A stretch of 64,000 nt of DNA, from NCBI GenBank assembly GCA_034440615.1, contig JAOTOM010004841.1, positions 143,501 to 207,500 on the forward strand, read 5' to 3'. Under the pieces are notes generated by a model. The model had not been told where the DNA came from. It did no database searches and was given only the letters and a program-made list of their open reading frames with translations. Source of the stretch: Ashinkailepas kermadecensis. Its lineage: Eukaryota > Arthropoda > Thecostraca > Neolepadidae. Shown here piece by piece: positions 33,166 through 44,454 of the stretch (its first letter is position 1; every line of letters starts with the position of its first letter). The position numbers and the translations under genes were made by a program.

Positions 33166-34164
33166 AAAGCGTACAATATGTTCACTGCGGCGCTCTCCGG
33201 TGGCTTTGTTTTCTGGATGCCTTCATGGAGGACTTGACCAATGTGCTTAATGACAGCCGACTCTTAAGTTTATCGTAAATCAGACCTTTGATCAACTGTC
33301 GTCTCCGTGAAGCAGACCTCGGCCGGCGGATATCAGTTCGTGTGTCGTTTCGGCTGACAGCATCCGCATATACGGCAGGAAGTAGCATGTCGTGCCGATA
33401 CATGACGGATCAGAGCTTTGTGAATTATTACACCCACTGTGGGATATCCAAGGCAATACCACGTGCTGGATATTCTGGCCTTTCCGTTTGAGAAGCTGAT
33501 CAAACGAGACAGCTGCAAAACCGCAACTTTCGCAGCCGACCCGATTTGTTCAAACACTTGCAAAATCGAAGAAAATTACCGTTTCATGAAAGTGATCGAT
33601 AGTATATCTGCTTTTTGTATTGCAGCTTCCTAGTCAGCACGTGATTAGCTTTCGAATGGTACGTGTTTCGTCTGTTGACATTGGAGCGCTTCCGACGAGC
33701 CGCGCCGAGGTGCCACGGCACTCGGGCGTGAGTGCCGTGCCAAGCACTCCCGCCCGAATCACGCGCCAGGCACCAAATGCACCGGCGGGCGCCGGGTGGC
33801 CGCCTCAGTAAAACGTCTGCAAACAGTCCGGCTTTATATCCATGCTGAACTAATTTAGGATGGTGATGATGTCTTTGTAGAGTGGTTTTGATGGTTCAAT
33901 GTATTGCGAATCATAAAAATATAATGTTCGAGCTCTTCTTCAAAAGGTAAAATTTCGTGTTTTGACTGTGCCGGAGCAAAATTAGAACAGTGTGGAGCGG
34001 CGTTGTGCGACTTTCGCCGCGGCAGACGCGCCGAGTGGACGGCCAGCCGGCGCGATGTTCCGCTACGGCGACGGCCGGGCTCTCCGCCGCCGCCGCAGCG
34101 GAAAGCCCGACAGTCGCGGCTGGGGCGTGCCGGCGCGCGGAGGTGCGGCGGACCCGGCGCCATC
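33166..34164. promoter_or_regulatory. Upstream region of the large scaffold-like gene
   Basis: A GC-rich block at 33690-33815 includes an inverted repeat (GGCACTCGGGCGTGAG / GCACTCCCGCCCG). From 33925 the coding frame of the downstream gene is already open, with no ATG, up to 34165. A 5' untranslated region or a spliced upstream exon is therefore possible. The stop that bounds it is TAA at 33922-33924. Confidence 0.4.
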
Positions 34165-37100
34165 ATGGTGAAGAGCATGAGAAAATTCGCGTCGCGCTTC
34201 CGCCGCAAGGCCGACAAGCCCGACTCGGAGGCGAGGGCGGCCAAGACGGTGCGCGGCGAGAAGCTGAAGGCCGTCGAGAAGACCAAAGGCAAGGGCTCGG
34301 TGGGCCGCTCGCTGAAGCGCCAGAAGCGCGAGCAGCTGCGGCAGCTGTTGGACAGCTTCCCGCGCGACGTGGCCGCCGCTGGCGAGGGGACCGGGCCGCG
34401 GCAGGGCGGCGACGTGGCGCTCCTGGTGCGCCGCGAGATCGAGAGGGAGCTCGATCAGCTGGGGGACGAGGCGACGCCGTCGGCGGCGTCGACGTCGACA
34501 CCGACGCCGCCGGCGGGCGAGTTCTACTCGTCGCGGCTGGAGGTGCGCCGGCTGGTGTCGGACGCAACGCAGCCCGGCCAGCCGGAGGGCTCGGCGGGCA
34601 GCGAGTGCGACTCGTGGGCCGAGCAGGAGGACAACTTCCACCGGCTGTACGAGCCGATCGACTTCCGCCTGCAGATGGACAGCTGGCGCGGCATGTCGCG
34701 CGACCAGATGCTGCGCCACGTGCGCAGCCAGCGGCTGCGCCGCGAGATGCGGCACATGAGCCGCGCCGAGATCCTGGCGCGCATCGCCTCCCTGCAGCGG
34801 GGTTCGGTGCGGCTGACGCGGCGGCGCTCGCGAGGCTCGGACGGTGACGGTGACTGTGCCGATGACGGTGGTGATGACGGTGACGGCGAGGCGCACAGGC
34901 ACGTCGAGGCCGAGGTGCGCGTGACGCCGCGGCGCGGCGTCGAGCGTCGTCGCGAGCCGGACGGCCACTCGGACACCACCGACTTCGACGAGAGCGAGTA
35001 CGTGTCGCGCTCGGAGGTGCTTCGCAACTTGCGCGGCGGCGCGCGTCTCGACGCGGCCGCGCGCGACGCTCCCACGTACGTGGCTCGGCTGGAGATGACG
35101 CTGTGCCCGGCGGCGGGCGCGCCGCCGCGGACGCCGCGCTTCGACGCCGCCGACTGGGACACGTGCTCGTGCACCAGCTGCGACTGCGAGTCGGGCTCGA
35201 CGACCAGCGGCGGCACGGTGGTGCACCGAGCCGCTCGCCACCACGAGCTCTACGTGGTCAACGAGGCCGACGCCGTCGACGCGGTGTCGGAGCGCAGCGC
35301 CGACTCGTGGTCGGCGGCCGAGACGTCGGACGCCGCCAAGAAGACCTCGGACGACGTCATGATGGAGCAGGCGCACCGCCTCAAGGCGTTCTCCCGGCTC
35401 GATGAGGTGAAGAAGCGCCAGCTGGGCGCCGACATGGTGCAGCTCGTGCAGCCGGTGAGTGTGGCCACGCTGCGCAAACAGCGCCAGGTGAAGGAGCTGC
35501 GCAAGCAGCTCAGCGACTACACCGGCGACTGGGAGACGCTCGACGACATCAAGATCGGCCGGAAGGAGCAGATTGTACGCCACCTGCGCGAGAAGCTGGC
35601 AGCTTCAATGAAGGTGCCGGAAAACGACCAACAGGTGGAGAAGCTGAAGCAGGTGCTGATGAGTGTGGTAGATGCGGACGGCGAGGGCGGCTCACTGCCG
35701 AATGTCAACTTGGGCTTGATCTACGTGCCCATGGAGGAGAACCACAAGGCGAACTCGGGTTCCAACAAGACGAGCAGCAGCCGCGAGGTGAACACAGACG
35801 CTGACACGTTCGGCAGTCTTGACTCGCTCATCTTTGAGCCGAAGCCGCCCACCACCGAAGCGATCCTGGAGGAGGAGGAGGCCGACAAGTATTCTGATAA
35901 GTCCTGTGAGAAGCCCAACGAGGTGCCGAGCGAGAAGTCAGACGAGAAGCATGACGAGAAGCCGAGTGATAAGTGTGGCGGGGAGCCCGTCGTCAAGCCC
36001 ATGCCCACGGTGAGCTCATCGTCATGCACTTGTTGCAGCTCTGAGGACGAGCCGGAAGACAACGAGAGTGAGGAGGAGTCCTCAGAGGAGAGCGACGGTT
36101 CGGTGGAAGTGAAGCAGAGCAGCCGTGACGTCACACGGCTGCCGGAGCGCGTCATTCAGACTGCACATTTGCAAGTTCCCAAGAAGGACGGCTTCTTTAA
36201 GCGGCTGTTCCGCTTCAGCCGTAAGCCGAAGCGTGTCGATGGCGAAAGCGAAATTCCGCAGGAGATCCGCGACTTCGACCACATCCTGAACGTGGCCGTA
36301 GACTCGGACCCGGACAGCACCATCAGCTTCGAGAGCGTAATTTTCAAGGGACCCAGCGTGGAGAATCTCGCTGCCAACCAGCAGCCGGCAGAGCTGAGCT
36401 CGAGCCCCGCCTCCCTCGAACTCGTCCCGCCGGCCGCACGCCCCGCGACACCGCCGGAGCAGGCCGAGGAGGACGCCAAGAGTCTGCGGTCATCCCACTA
36501 CGTGTCTACGTGCAGCATCGCCGGCTCTATTCCGACGTACGTGGGGAACCTGAGGCGACAGACGTCCGGCGTCGGCACGCTCCGGACCGGGTGGAAGGAG
36601 GCGCAGGCGGCGCCGTCGCCTGCCGTCGGGGGCGCCGCCACGGTCGCTCTTCCGCCAGCCGACGGGCGGACGCCGACGCGCGACGTCGCGCCGACCGGTC
36701 CCGGCCCGGACGTCGGCGCCGACGCAGACGCGCCGACGCAGCTCGACGACGCCGACTACGCGCACGTCGTCGATTCGCCGCCGGCCGACTACGAGCGGGT
36801 CGAGTACGACTCGATCGAGGCGCCTCCGCCGAGCCAGATCTACGAGAGGGTGGCCGGCCTCGAGCCACCGACCGCCGCGGACGATGCGGACGATGCGGCC
36901 GCCGTCGAGCTGCAGCTGTGCGGCTCGCGACACGGCGAGCCGCTCTACGGCGCGCGCAATAGGGGCCTCGTGCAGTCGCTATACGGCGCGTACGTGCGGC
37001 CCAGCGACGGGGACTCGTCCGACGGCAACCCGGTCATCATGCGCAACGGCCGGCCGGTCGAGCTGACGGAGCAGATGTTCCGCGGATCGTCCGACGACGC

Positions 37101-38457
37101 CAGTGACGGTTGCGGTAGCGCGCCTGCACCGGACCCCGCCGTGTGCGAAGAGAACCCGTACGAGGATATATGTGTGGACGGGGACGGTGAGGGCGGGTTT
37201 GCCGAGGTGGACGGCCAGAGTGGTAGCAGAGGCGGCGGAGGTGACTGTGGTCGGGGCAGTGCTAAAATCGGTTCGGACGGCGGCGATAGAGACGCGACGG
37301 AAGCGGACTGCGAAGCGCCGCCGCCAGCGGCAGGCGCAGTTTCGATGCAGGAAAAACTGGACCGGCTGGCGAAGGTTGGCGCCGTGCCTATCGGCTTCAA
37401 AAAGCGCGACACGATGCTGCGCGAGCTAAAGACAAAGCTGCGGCAGCGCTTCAACACCTCCGACACCGATGAGCCGGCCGGCGAGTCGGACAACGTCTCG
37501 ACCGTGTACAACGCGTCGGCCGGCGGCTCGGTGGCGCTTAAGCGCGAGCAGATGGAAGGCCAGTTCTCGCAGATCTTCCAGGCGGCGCGCGCCGGGTTGG
37601 TCCACGTGCCTCCGCCGCCGCCGCCGCCGCTTCTGTCTCAGCCGGCGCCGGTTCAGACTCTCCAATCTGTGATGTCTGAGGCCCTGAAGTCGGAGGAACC
37701 GCACGACGAGCGACCGCCACCGTCAATGGTTGACCGTCGGCCGCTTGAGGTGCCCACGCCCGACTACGACTCCGACTCGTACTGTGAGTGTGAGTTTGAC
37801 GAGTCGGACGCGAGCGAGCACGGCGACTCAGCACCCAGCGAGCACCTCGAGCGCGCGCTGGTCATCCCGCGCCGCGCCTCGGAGCCGGCAGAGGCGCCGG
37901 TGCCGTCGCGGCCGCCGTCGCTGCGCTCGCGGCAGGCGCGGCGCAGCTTCCGGCTGCACCCGCCGCCCGAGTCGCTGGCCGCCACCGAGCGCGCCGGCCA
38001 GCGCAGCGAGCTGGACGCGCCGTGCTCGTGGCGAGTCGAGCCGGTGTCGCTCGGCTCGTCGGCGCCGCTGCCGCGCTACGCCGGCCCGCGGCCCTACCGA
38101 GCGCGCGCGCCGCCGCCGGCGGCGCCGCACGGCCCGCAGCGCGTCAACTGCTGGTCCGACCTGGAGAGCATCATCTTCGCCGACGGCAGCTCCCTGGGCT
38201 CAGCCGCGCCGCGGCCGTCGATGCCCACCTCGCGCATGGACACCTACCAGGACGACTGGCTCTACTGGGACCAGAAGGTCAAGCTGCGCGCGTCGATGGC
38301 GCCCGCCGACCGCGAGCGCTGGCGGGAGCAGAAGACCAGGCGCATGCTGCTCTGGCTGCACCACAGTCAGGCGGCCGAGCAGACGGGCGGCCAGCAGCCG
38401 ACCTGGTGGCAGGTGGGTCCTGCGCCGCCGCCCAGCCCAGCCACTGCCGGCCGGTGA
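34165..38457 (+). CDS. Large disordered scaffold-like protein, 1430 aa, family not recognised
   Basis: An uninterrupted 4.3 kb frame starting at ATG 34165 (context CGCCATCATGG) with strong G/C third positions. The N-terminus is basic (MVKSMRKFASRFRRK). A second basic-aromatic patch, GFFKRLFRFSRKPKR, lies at about 676-690. Short motifs repeat. Y-x-x-R-x-E-V/M occurs at 121, 279 and 305. [LF]-[DE]-S-[LVI]-I-F occurs at 552, 722 and 1333. Helical R-D/E-x-M/I-L/V-R-x-L/V-R/K segments occur near 180, 530 and 1083. A predicted helical region covers about 395-510. Two acidic stretches (about 568-652), Cys-x-Cys clusters (334-341, 621-624, 1207-1209), Y-x-x-phi motifs (865, 876, 881, 893), NPYEDI (997-1002), seven prolines (1149-1155) and a Trp/Arg-rich C-terminal helix (about 1360-1402) follow. 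I infer a cortical or signalling scaffold. No enzyme domain was seen. CAG|GTGGGT at 38410-38418 is a strong possible donor, so the last 14 codons may be intron and the gene may continue. Confidence 0.85.
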   Translation: MVKSMRKFASRFRRKADKPDSEARAAKTVRGEKLKAVEKTKGKGSVGRSLKRQKREQLRQLLDSFPRDVAAAGEGTGPRQGGDVALLVRREIERELDQLGDEATPSAASTSTPTPPAGEFYSSRLEVRRLVSDATQPGQPEGSAGSECDSWAEQEDNFHRLYEPIDFRLQMDSWRGMSRDQMLRHVRSQRLRREMRHMSRAEILARIASLQRGSVRLTRRRSRGSDGDGDCADDGGDDGDGEAHRHVEAEVRVTPRRGVERRREPDGHSDTTDFDESEYVSRSEVLRNLRGGARLDAAARDAPTYVARLEMTLCPAAGAPPRTPRFDAADWDTCSCTSCDCESGSTTSGGTVVHRAARHHELYVVNEADAVDAVSERSADSWSAAETSDAAKKTSDDVMMEQAHRLKAFSRLDEVKKRQLGADMVQLVQPVSVATLRKQRQVKELRKQLSDYTGDWETLDDIKIGRKEQIVRHLREKLAASMKVPENDQQVEKLKQVLMSVVDADGEGGSLPNVNLGLIYVPMEENHKANSGSNKTSSSREVNTDADTFGSLDSLIFEPKPPTTEAILEEEEADKYSDKSCEKPNEVPSEKSDEKHDEKPSDKCGGEPVVKPMPTVSSSSCTCCSSEDEPEDNESEEESSEESDGSVEVKQSSRDVTRLPERVIQTAHLQVPKKDGFFKRLFRFSRKPKRVDGESEIPQEIRDFDHILNVAVDSDPDSTISFESVIFKGPSVENLAANQQPAELSSSPASLELVPPAARPATPPEQAEEDAKSLRSSHYVSTCSIAGSIPTYVGNLRRQTSGVGTLRTGWKEAQAAPSPAVGGAATVALPPADGRTPTRDVAPTGPGPDVGADADAPTQLDDADYAHVVDSPPADYERVEYDSIEAPPPSQIYERVAGLEPPTAADDADDAAAVELQLCGSRHGEPLYGARNRGLVQSLYGAYVRPSDGDSSDGNPVIMRNGRPVELTEQMFRGSSDDASDGCGSAPAPDPAVCEENPYEDICVDGDGEGGFAEVDGQSGSRGGGGDCGRGSAKIGSDGGDRDATEADCEAPPPAAGAVSMQEKLDRLAKVGAVPIGFKKRDTMLRELKTKLRQRFNTSDTDEPAGESDNVSTVYNASAGGSVALKREQMEGQFSQIFQAARAGLVHVPPPPPPPLLSQPAPVQTLQSVMSEALKSEEPHDERPPPSMVDRRPLEVPTPDYDSDSYCECEFDESDASEHGDSAPSEHLERALVIPRRASEPAEAPVPSRPPSLRSRQARRSFRLHPPPESLAATERAGQRSELDAPCSWRVEPVSLGSSAPLPRYAGPRPYRARAPPPAAPHGPQRVNCWSDLESIIFADGSSLGSAAPRPSMPTSRMDTYQDDWLYWDQKVKLRASMAPADRERWREQKTRRMLLWLHHSQAAEQTGGQQPTWWQVGPAPPPSPATAGR
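38413..38418 (+). other. Possible splice donor inside the scaffold gene's 3' end
   Basis: CAG|GTGGGT follows the codons for Trp-Trp-Gln. If used, the annotated C-terminal tail after that Gln is intronic, and the protein would continue in a downstream exon not identified here. Confidence 0.35.
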
Positions 38458-39543
38458 AGCTGGCCGTCCGGTGTGACCGGCCGGCGTGTTTCTCATTAAC
38501 TCTTGTGGCCTTGATTGCGCGGTGCCCGAGTTGAGCGCTGGCTGAACGTTTGTTTGCCGTGCTTGGCTTGGATTGTGGCCAGGTTTGGTCACCGGCAGGG
38601 ATGAAAAAGCACTGCCCTGGACATTACTTATCCAGAACAATCTATGCGGAAAGGTATTCACCTCTTCTCGCATGCCGGCAGTTTGAATGGTACTGCTACA
38701 CGATGAGATGGTGGTCAAATGGTGCTGCTCTTATATAAAATCCATAAGGCCTGGTCGTTGTTTAACCCTTGCCTTTCAGTCCTGTGGCTACTGTAGCTGC
38801 TGCGAAATCTGCTAACTGCTATGAAAGATAATTAGATCTGGGCACCACGTGAATATATTTGTATTGTCTTGTAGGATTCATAAATCATTACCAAAGCGGC
38901 GAAGTCCGCGCTCCACAAATACGAAGTATAATTATCGGTGCAAAAAAGCAAACAAATTCAATCTATCCTAGTTCGATAGATGGAGACACTCCCCTTCTCC
39001 ACCAAGTGCATGAATATGTCGAAATCAGCCCTTGTTACGGAGTTTATGCGTGACGGCTTGCTGTGTTGAGCTTGGCGTAGCTGTTTCAACTGGTGCGGCA
39101 GTAACAGTCTAAATCGCCGCTGTCTGGGAATACAGCCTGAAGAAGGAGCGCTGAGCGTCGTTAGTCTGTCTCCTGGGTATGTGTGGCGGCTGTCTGACGG
39201 ATTTCCGACATCTGCGAATAAAGGCCTGCTATAACTGCTCAGGTAGCCATTGTTTAGGCGATACCTATCACCGTGTTGATGGGTCACATGAAGGGCTGGG
39301 TCATTGAAGGTACGCTACGAATCCAGATTCTGATCAATTCGACACCAAAACAGACTTGGGTGCCCATTCGCGGGCTTTGTTCAAAGGCAGTATCGTGTTG
39401 TTGTATTCCCTGGGGCTCCACACAATATAGTATAAGATTGCACCTGTTTGTCCGCCGGTGGTAAGTGTTTCTCAGTATATTTAATGCTGACCACTGCTCC
39501 GGTCCAACGAGCTCTCGATCCACCTATGCGGATTACTCCACCG
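38458..39543. other. 3' flank of the scaffold gene
   Basis: An AATAAA hexamer at 39217-39222 could be a polyadenylation signal. No further exon was recognised. Confidence 0.35.
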
Positions 39544-39558
39544 CAACGTCTCACTCGA

Positions 39559-39717
39559 GGGGACGAGTGGTCTAGGGGTAAGATGTTCGTCTCACAATCG
39601 AAAGGTTGTGGATTCGAGTCTCACCTGTCGCTACTCTTCGCCCGCGACCAATCGGCGTGAGAGATTGGCGACGCTACATGACTGAACGGTCGACGTGTCG
39701 TAAAACCAATAGCAAAC
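39559..39717 (+). mobile_element. tRNA-like SINE, family A
   Basis: Same head, core and tail as the other family A copies. The exact 15 bp target duplication CAACGTCTCACTCGA lies at 39544-39558 and 39718-39732. Confidence 0.92.
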
Positions 39718-39749
39718 CAACGTCTCACTCGATTCAACCGTGGAACGTC

Positions 39750-41270
39750 CAGCCACGGACGATTGTCGGCGAACAATGCGCGGCGCAAGTCGGCGCGCCG
39801 CGGCTGGTTGGCACCAGCGGTACGGCCGACGCGTGAGCCCGTGTCTCTGCCGTGCGTCGGTGCGTGCGTCGGTGCGTGCGTCAGAGGAGGCGTCGCCGGC
39901 TGATCCCGACGACTACCGGGGCCGGCATCGGTCATCGGCGGGCGGAAGTGTGGCGCGCCGCCAATCGGCCGTGATTCAATTGCGGCCTGGCGCGCGCCTC
40001 GTGCCCGACGCCCGCCGGCGACTTTTTCGCGCGGCCGCCAGGTGGCGGGCGCGTCGATCCACTCGGGCGGGCGCGCGCGCGCCGTTCGGTTTCACTGGCG
40101 GCGTCCCCACGCAGCCGGTGTGATTTGGGCCACGCCTCCGGCGGCCAGGTGGGCGGCCCGCCCGCCGACGGGGGCGTGGTCGCACACGTGGCGGGCGTGC
40201 GCAGAGGAGGGCGTCGCCGCTGTCGGTGACTGGGATTGTCGGAGATGCTGGTTGTTGGTTGTCTCTCGCCAGTTTCGCCGGCCCGACGTCTAGGTGTGGA
40301 AGCAGGGTGCTGGTGAGCCTCAACGGTCCGAATGTACCGCCGACTGTTCCATTCATTGATGGGCTTTAGTGCGTCTCGATCGTGATTCTGCTGCCGGCGA
40401 GCGGCAGCTGGAAGCCAGTGGAGGATCTGTGCACATGGCTGTTCTTGCGGTTTTATGAACTGTTGATGCTGAGGGGTCAGACGGAGAGGTTGACGGGGAG
40501 TCGTCATCATCTGAAACCATCCGCTGCCTATTACCATTACTCGTCATCCACCGCTGGTTGCCAACGTTAACCAGCATCCACTCCCGTGTACCACCTATGG
40601 CCATCTGCTGTCTTCAACCGTCATGTGCGGCCAGCTTTCGCCGTTCGAATTCCACCACCATCAGCCTCCAGCTCCCACCGGCACCACCGAACTCCCTCCT
40701 CCATCTACTACCACCCAGGTTCCACTTTGTCGCCGCAGTGGTCACGACAACGAGACCTCTGAGGCCTCGAGCGGGGGTACTCGGCACCGGCGACAGCTGG
40801 ATACATGTTCCGGGAGAGGAGCCGCCGCGTCACCCGAGCCTGCTTCCGTTTCTCCGACGCTGTAACCCCCGACAGCAAAAAGAAAACAGCGGGTCGTTCT
40901 GGTGTCGCGTTTTAGTGGGACAGTCGGTGACAGAAGTGAGCGCCGCCTGGCACTTGGTTCCGGTCACTCGCGTGCGCGGTCGCCGACGCCGGCTCGGCTC
41001 GTCACTGTCGCAGCACGACGTTTACTGTCGCAGCACGCCGTCGACTTGCGGCGACCGACAGGGTTTATTCAGCACAGCTGACGCCGACGTCGCCAGTTGC
41101 GCGTGATACTTTTCCGCGCGTGATTTCCCACGCGCGCCCGGGCGAAGACGCGCCGGGCCGTGGTGGCGCCTCAGCCACGGCGTTGGCCGTGTGAACGATA
41201 ACGACCTTGGCTCCGATGCTTAATGGGCCCGGCCTCGTCAACTTAATGGCGGTCATCCGAGGTAGGGGCT
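39750..41270. promoter_or_regulatory. CpG-rich region with no proven gene
   Basis: GC-rich at 39760-40280 and again at 40950-41180, with a C/A-rich segment between. It resembles promoter and first-exon territory of an arthropod gene, but no coding exon can be defended. Confidence 0.3.
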
Positions 41271-41412
41271 ATGCTACGGGGAAGAACAGTTACCTGAGGA
41301 ATATGTCTTGTCCTGGGGAGACGGTTAACTGGTGACTAAGATAGTGACTCACGATAGCAGTGTCCCCATGGTGACAATATGTGGGATAATAGTTCTCTGA
41401 ATATTCAATGGT

Positions 41413-41450
41413 CGAAGCGGCCTAAAGCCCAAATAACTAACTAACTAACA
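41413..41450 (+). mobile_element. 5'-truncated mini-SINE tail (38 bp) with TSD
   Basis: Only the 3' part (CGAAGCGGCCTAAAGCCC then AAATAACTAACTAAC) is present. The exact 13 bp duplication AATATTCAATGGT lies at 41400-41412 and 41451-41463. Confidence 0.85.
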
Positions 41451-42124
41451 AATATTCAATGGTTCCGAATTAGCGTTGATGTCAGATGGCCAGGTGGTGA
41501 TGGTTAACAACATAATTGACGGCGGTCGTTGACCCGTTTAGAGATGGTTATCTTATATCGTCTAAGGACTCGAGTGACTCGCAGATTTGCTTACACCAAC
41601 TGATGTCAGTGTGCACGGCAATACACATTGGGTCAATGCACCTTGCCAGCGTGGCCAATGCACGTTGAGCGACCAGGTCAATAGATGCGTTGACATTCAG
41701 TTGGCGTTTCCGGTGGTTCACATTTCAATGGATCCGCTGTGTGGAGAGCGGGGCTTTGTGATGCGAGCGCGAGCGTTGGGCAGCTGCAGTGGAGGTGGCG
41801 ACCACCCCCACATCTCCGGGCCGAACGACAGAGTGTCGACGGCGGAGGTAATGGCCGCGTACATTTGGTGTCAGCTCGGCACTGCGGCAAGTGCTGGCCT
41901 CGTTTCTGGCAGTCGATTTTCCGCGAGAATGGTGCCGCAAGTGTCCGGGCGTTTTTGCCGGTTTGCGGCGTCATTCCTGCTCAGCAAATCACACCCATAG
42001 CACATGAGCAGCTCACAGCGAGTTTCCACGTCCTCCCAGATTTGGGGACTTCCCTTGGGCATGTGGCCTGCGTGGATAGCATTGAATTAGAATGGTTCCC
42101 TTGCTGCGATATCGTATGGTGCGA

Positions 42125-42530
42125 CTGAGCACACCAACGTCTGCGATGTGGCAGCTGTCCGAGCACATCAACGTGTGTGATATGGCAGCTGTCTGATCAC
42201 ATCAACGTGTGTGATATGGCAGCTGTCTGATCACATCAACGTGTGTGATATGGCGCTGCCGAGCACAACAACGTGTGATAATATGGCAGCTGTCCAGCAC
42301 ATAAGGTGAAATAGGCATTGAGCACATCAACGTGTGTGATATGGCAGCTGTCTGATCACATCAACGTAATGTCTGATACATCAACGTGTGTGATATGGCA
42401 GCTGTCGAGAATAAGTGTGATATGGCAGCTGTCTGATCACATCAACGTGTGTGATATGGCAGCTGTCTGATCACATCAACGTGTGTGATATGGCAGCTGT
42501 CTGATCACATCAACGTTGTGATATAGGGTT
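42125..42530. repeat. 34 bp satellite
   Basis: About eleven units of CACATCAACGTGTGTGATAT followed by GGCAGCTGTCTGAT, with several deleted or shortened units in the middle. Confidence 0.92.
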
Positions 42531-42790
42531 GAATATACCACTTTCAGCCAACTTTAAAAAAGTGTTTTACAGTATCTTTGATAAGTATCATGCTCATGCT
42601 AAGGGATGGTGATACACGAACATTTCGCAACTCAATTTCAGGAAAGGATTATCTCTAATGTGATTTTGTATAAAATAGTGGTTTATATCATATGTTTTGT
42701 CATCGTGACCGGAATGTAGTGCTTGCTAAGTTATGAGTCTCAAAACAAATGATAAGGGGAAAAGGGAAAAGGGCGCCATTGGAAAAAAAT
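42531..42790 (-). repeat. Dispersed repeat R1, partial inverted copy
   Basis: The reverse complement aligns with the middle of R1 (GTGATACACGAACATTTCGC and CAAAACAAATGATAAGGG read inverted against 32820-33000). It directly joins the 34 bp satellite. Confidence 0.6.
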
Positions 42791-43926
42791 TGCGCAAAAA
42801 AAAAAAAAAAGCTTTAAAGGACACTAATCCAAGTTTTTTTTAGGAATGTTTCCATGAATATGTTCGACTGAAATTGATTTTCCTTTTTATTATGAACATT
42901 TCCAGCAACGCATTAAGTTTTGTCAAACACACTCACTATTCCTAATTCATACCGCTATCTGTGTTATTAATTGGTGAGTGGTGGAAAATCATTCGGCGTG
43001 CTTGGGGACCTCTTAAGTTTGTAAGTTATCGCTAACAGATGTGAGGCACCCCTAATGTTATCACTGGACCGTATGAATGGATATCGCTCATGATTTTAAA
43101 CCTCCCTACATGATAGCGTAAAAGCATGCCACATTATTCTCGTGACATTTAGCTGATGGTGTGAGTTGTGCTGACGCTCCCACAGTTCGGGCCGCCGTCA
43201 TGCTGGCATGTTCTGGTGCCGCGACATCCACAGACGAGCGAAAGCTCCCGTTATTGCTTCAATAAACATTAAACTAGCGTTGTAAGATGCTCGACAGAGA
43301 TGAGAGCGCAACATCTACGCTTCAAAGATGCAACATTAATGGTCCCAGTCACGGAGCCGGCTCTGGTTGAAATGCGACAGGCGGACTCCTTTTCCCACGC
43401 ACGCGGTGGTGGTGGGTGGAAATTCGGCCGCACGGTGGTGTCGTTGCGTGCCTATGGTGTGTCTTCGACGCGCCGGATGTCTGGATCGGACTGAAGGTGG
43501 TGCTACAGCGGCAGTCCGGCTCTGAGGAAGCAGCGGCGTAAGAGGCTGCGACGCTGGCGACTCGGCGGGTCGCTGGTGGGAACAGTAGCCCGACCACTGG
43601 ACTCGGTAGCCGCCGTGGCCAGAGCTGTCGGGTCACGGCGGTCTGGTCTGGTGGTGCTGGTCTGGTCACGGTGGTCTGGTCTGGTCACGGGCGTGGTCCG
43701 GCTGGGCCGTCAGTGGCCGCCTGGCGCCTGTCTCCTGGCCGATGACAGGCTGTTGTAAAACCTTCAAATGGTTGAAGTTTGTAGTGTTGGCTAATTAAGG
43801 GTCTGTTTACTATGGGACATGGCAGCTTTATTCGTTAGATTCCCTTTGTTGTTAATGCTGAGTGGCATAGTTGTAAGTTGGTGGGGTCTTATGAAAGGAA
43901 GTGCCTGAATTTCAGCTAGATTACTA
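42791..43926. other. Spacer with no recognised gene
   Basis: An A15 run at about 42796-42811 and a GC-rich, TCTGGTCTGG-repetitive stretch at about 43640-43690. No gene is supported. Confidence 0.35.
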
Positions 43927-43980
43927 TGGGCGCTACATGACCAATGAAGTCGATGCGTCCTAAAGCCCAAATAACTAACT
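43927..43980 (+). mobile_element. Mini-SINE tail element (54 bp), full-length copy
   Basis: Starts TGGGCGCTACATGACC and ends AAATAACTAACT. The exact 13 bp duplication AGCTAGATTACTA lies at 43914-43926 and 43981-43993. It differs from the copy at 2107 at very few positions. Confidence 0.9.
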
Positions 43981-44106
43981 AGCTAGATTACTAGTGAATT
44001 TTCAAGTGCGGATTGTAGATGTCAAGTAGGAAAGTAAAGTCGTGGTTTAATTCTATGAAGCAGAATTATACTGATGCAACTACCAACTTGTGCAAACTAT
44101 TGGTGT

Positions 44107-44254
44107 GAGTAAGGACTCACACCAACAGCTCGCTTTATGAAACAGGCCACAAGTACGAGAGCTCAAACTAACAGTTGGCTTATTGAAACAGGCCACGAGT
44201 AACGAGAGCTCACACTAGCAGTTCGCTTTATGAAACAGGCCACAAGTAACGAGT
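44107..44254. repeat. About 53 bp tandem repeat, three copies
   Basis: Units contain GAGAGCTCACACTAGCAGTT and GAAACAGGCCACAAGTAACG. The copies differ by several substitutions. Confidence 0.8.
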
Positions 44255-44454
44255 TTGAGCATTCAGTTTTCACATTGAGCATCCGGTAGGCGTGTACTGG
44301 GGCGGCGACGCGGGCAAGCTGGCGATGCTCGGTGTCGGTGTCAGGCCAAGTGGCAGCTGCATTTCTAATCGTCAACGTGATCCGAAAGTGGGTCTCCAAT
44401 ACCGGCTCCGTGAGGTCGGCCGACTTTAAGGCCTGGCCTTGAAGTGACCTGGAG

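Noticed and set aside
34063..35583. 506-codon minus-strand frame antisense to the scaffold gene
   Set aside because: It is a shadow of the GC-rich third positions of the plus-strand gene.
40623..40865. 80-codon plus-strand frame with ATG (MCGQLSPFEFHHHQPP)
   Set aside because: The text looks faintly like a transcription-factor N-terminus, but the underlying DNA is a C/A/T-rich tract and no splice signals or domain support it.
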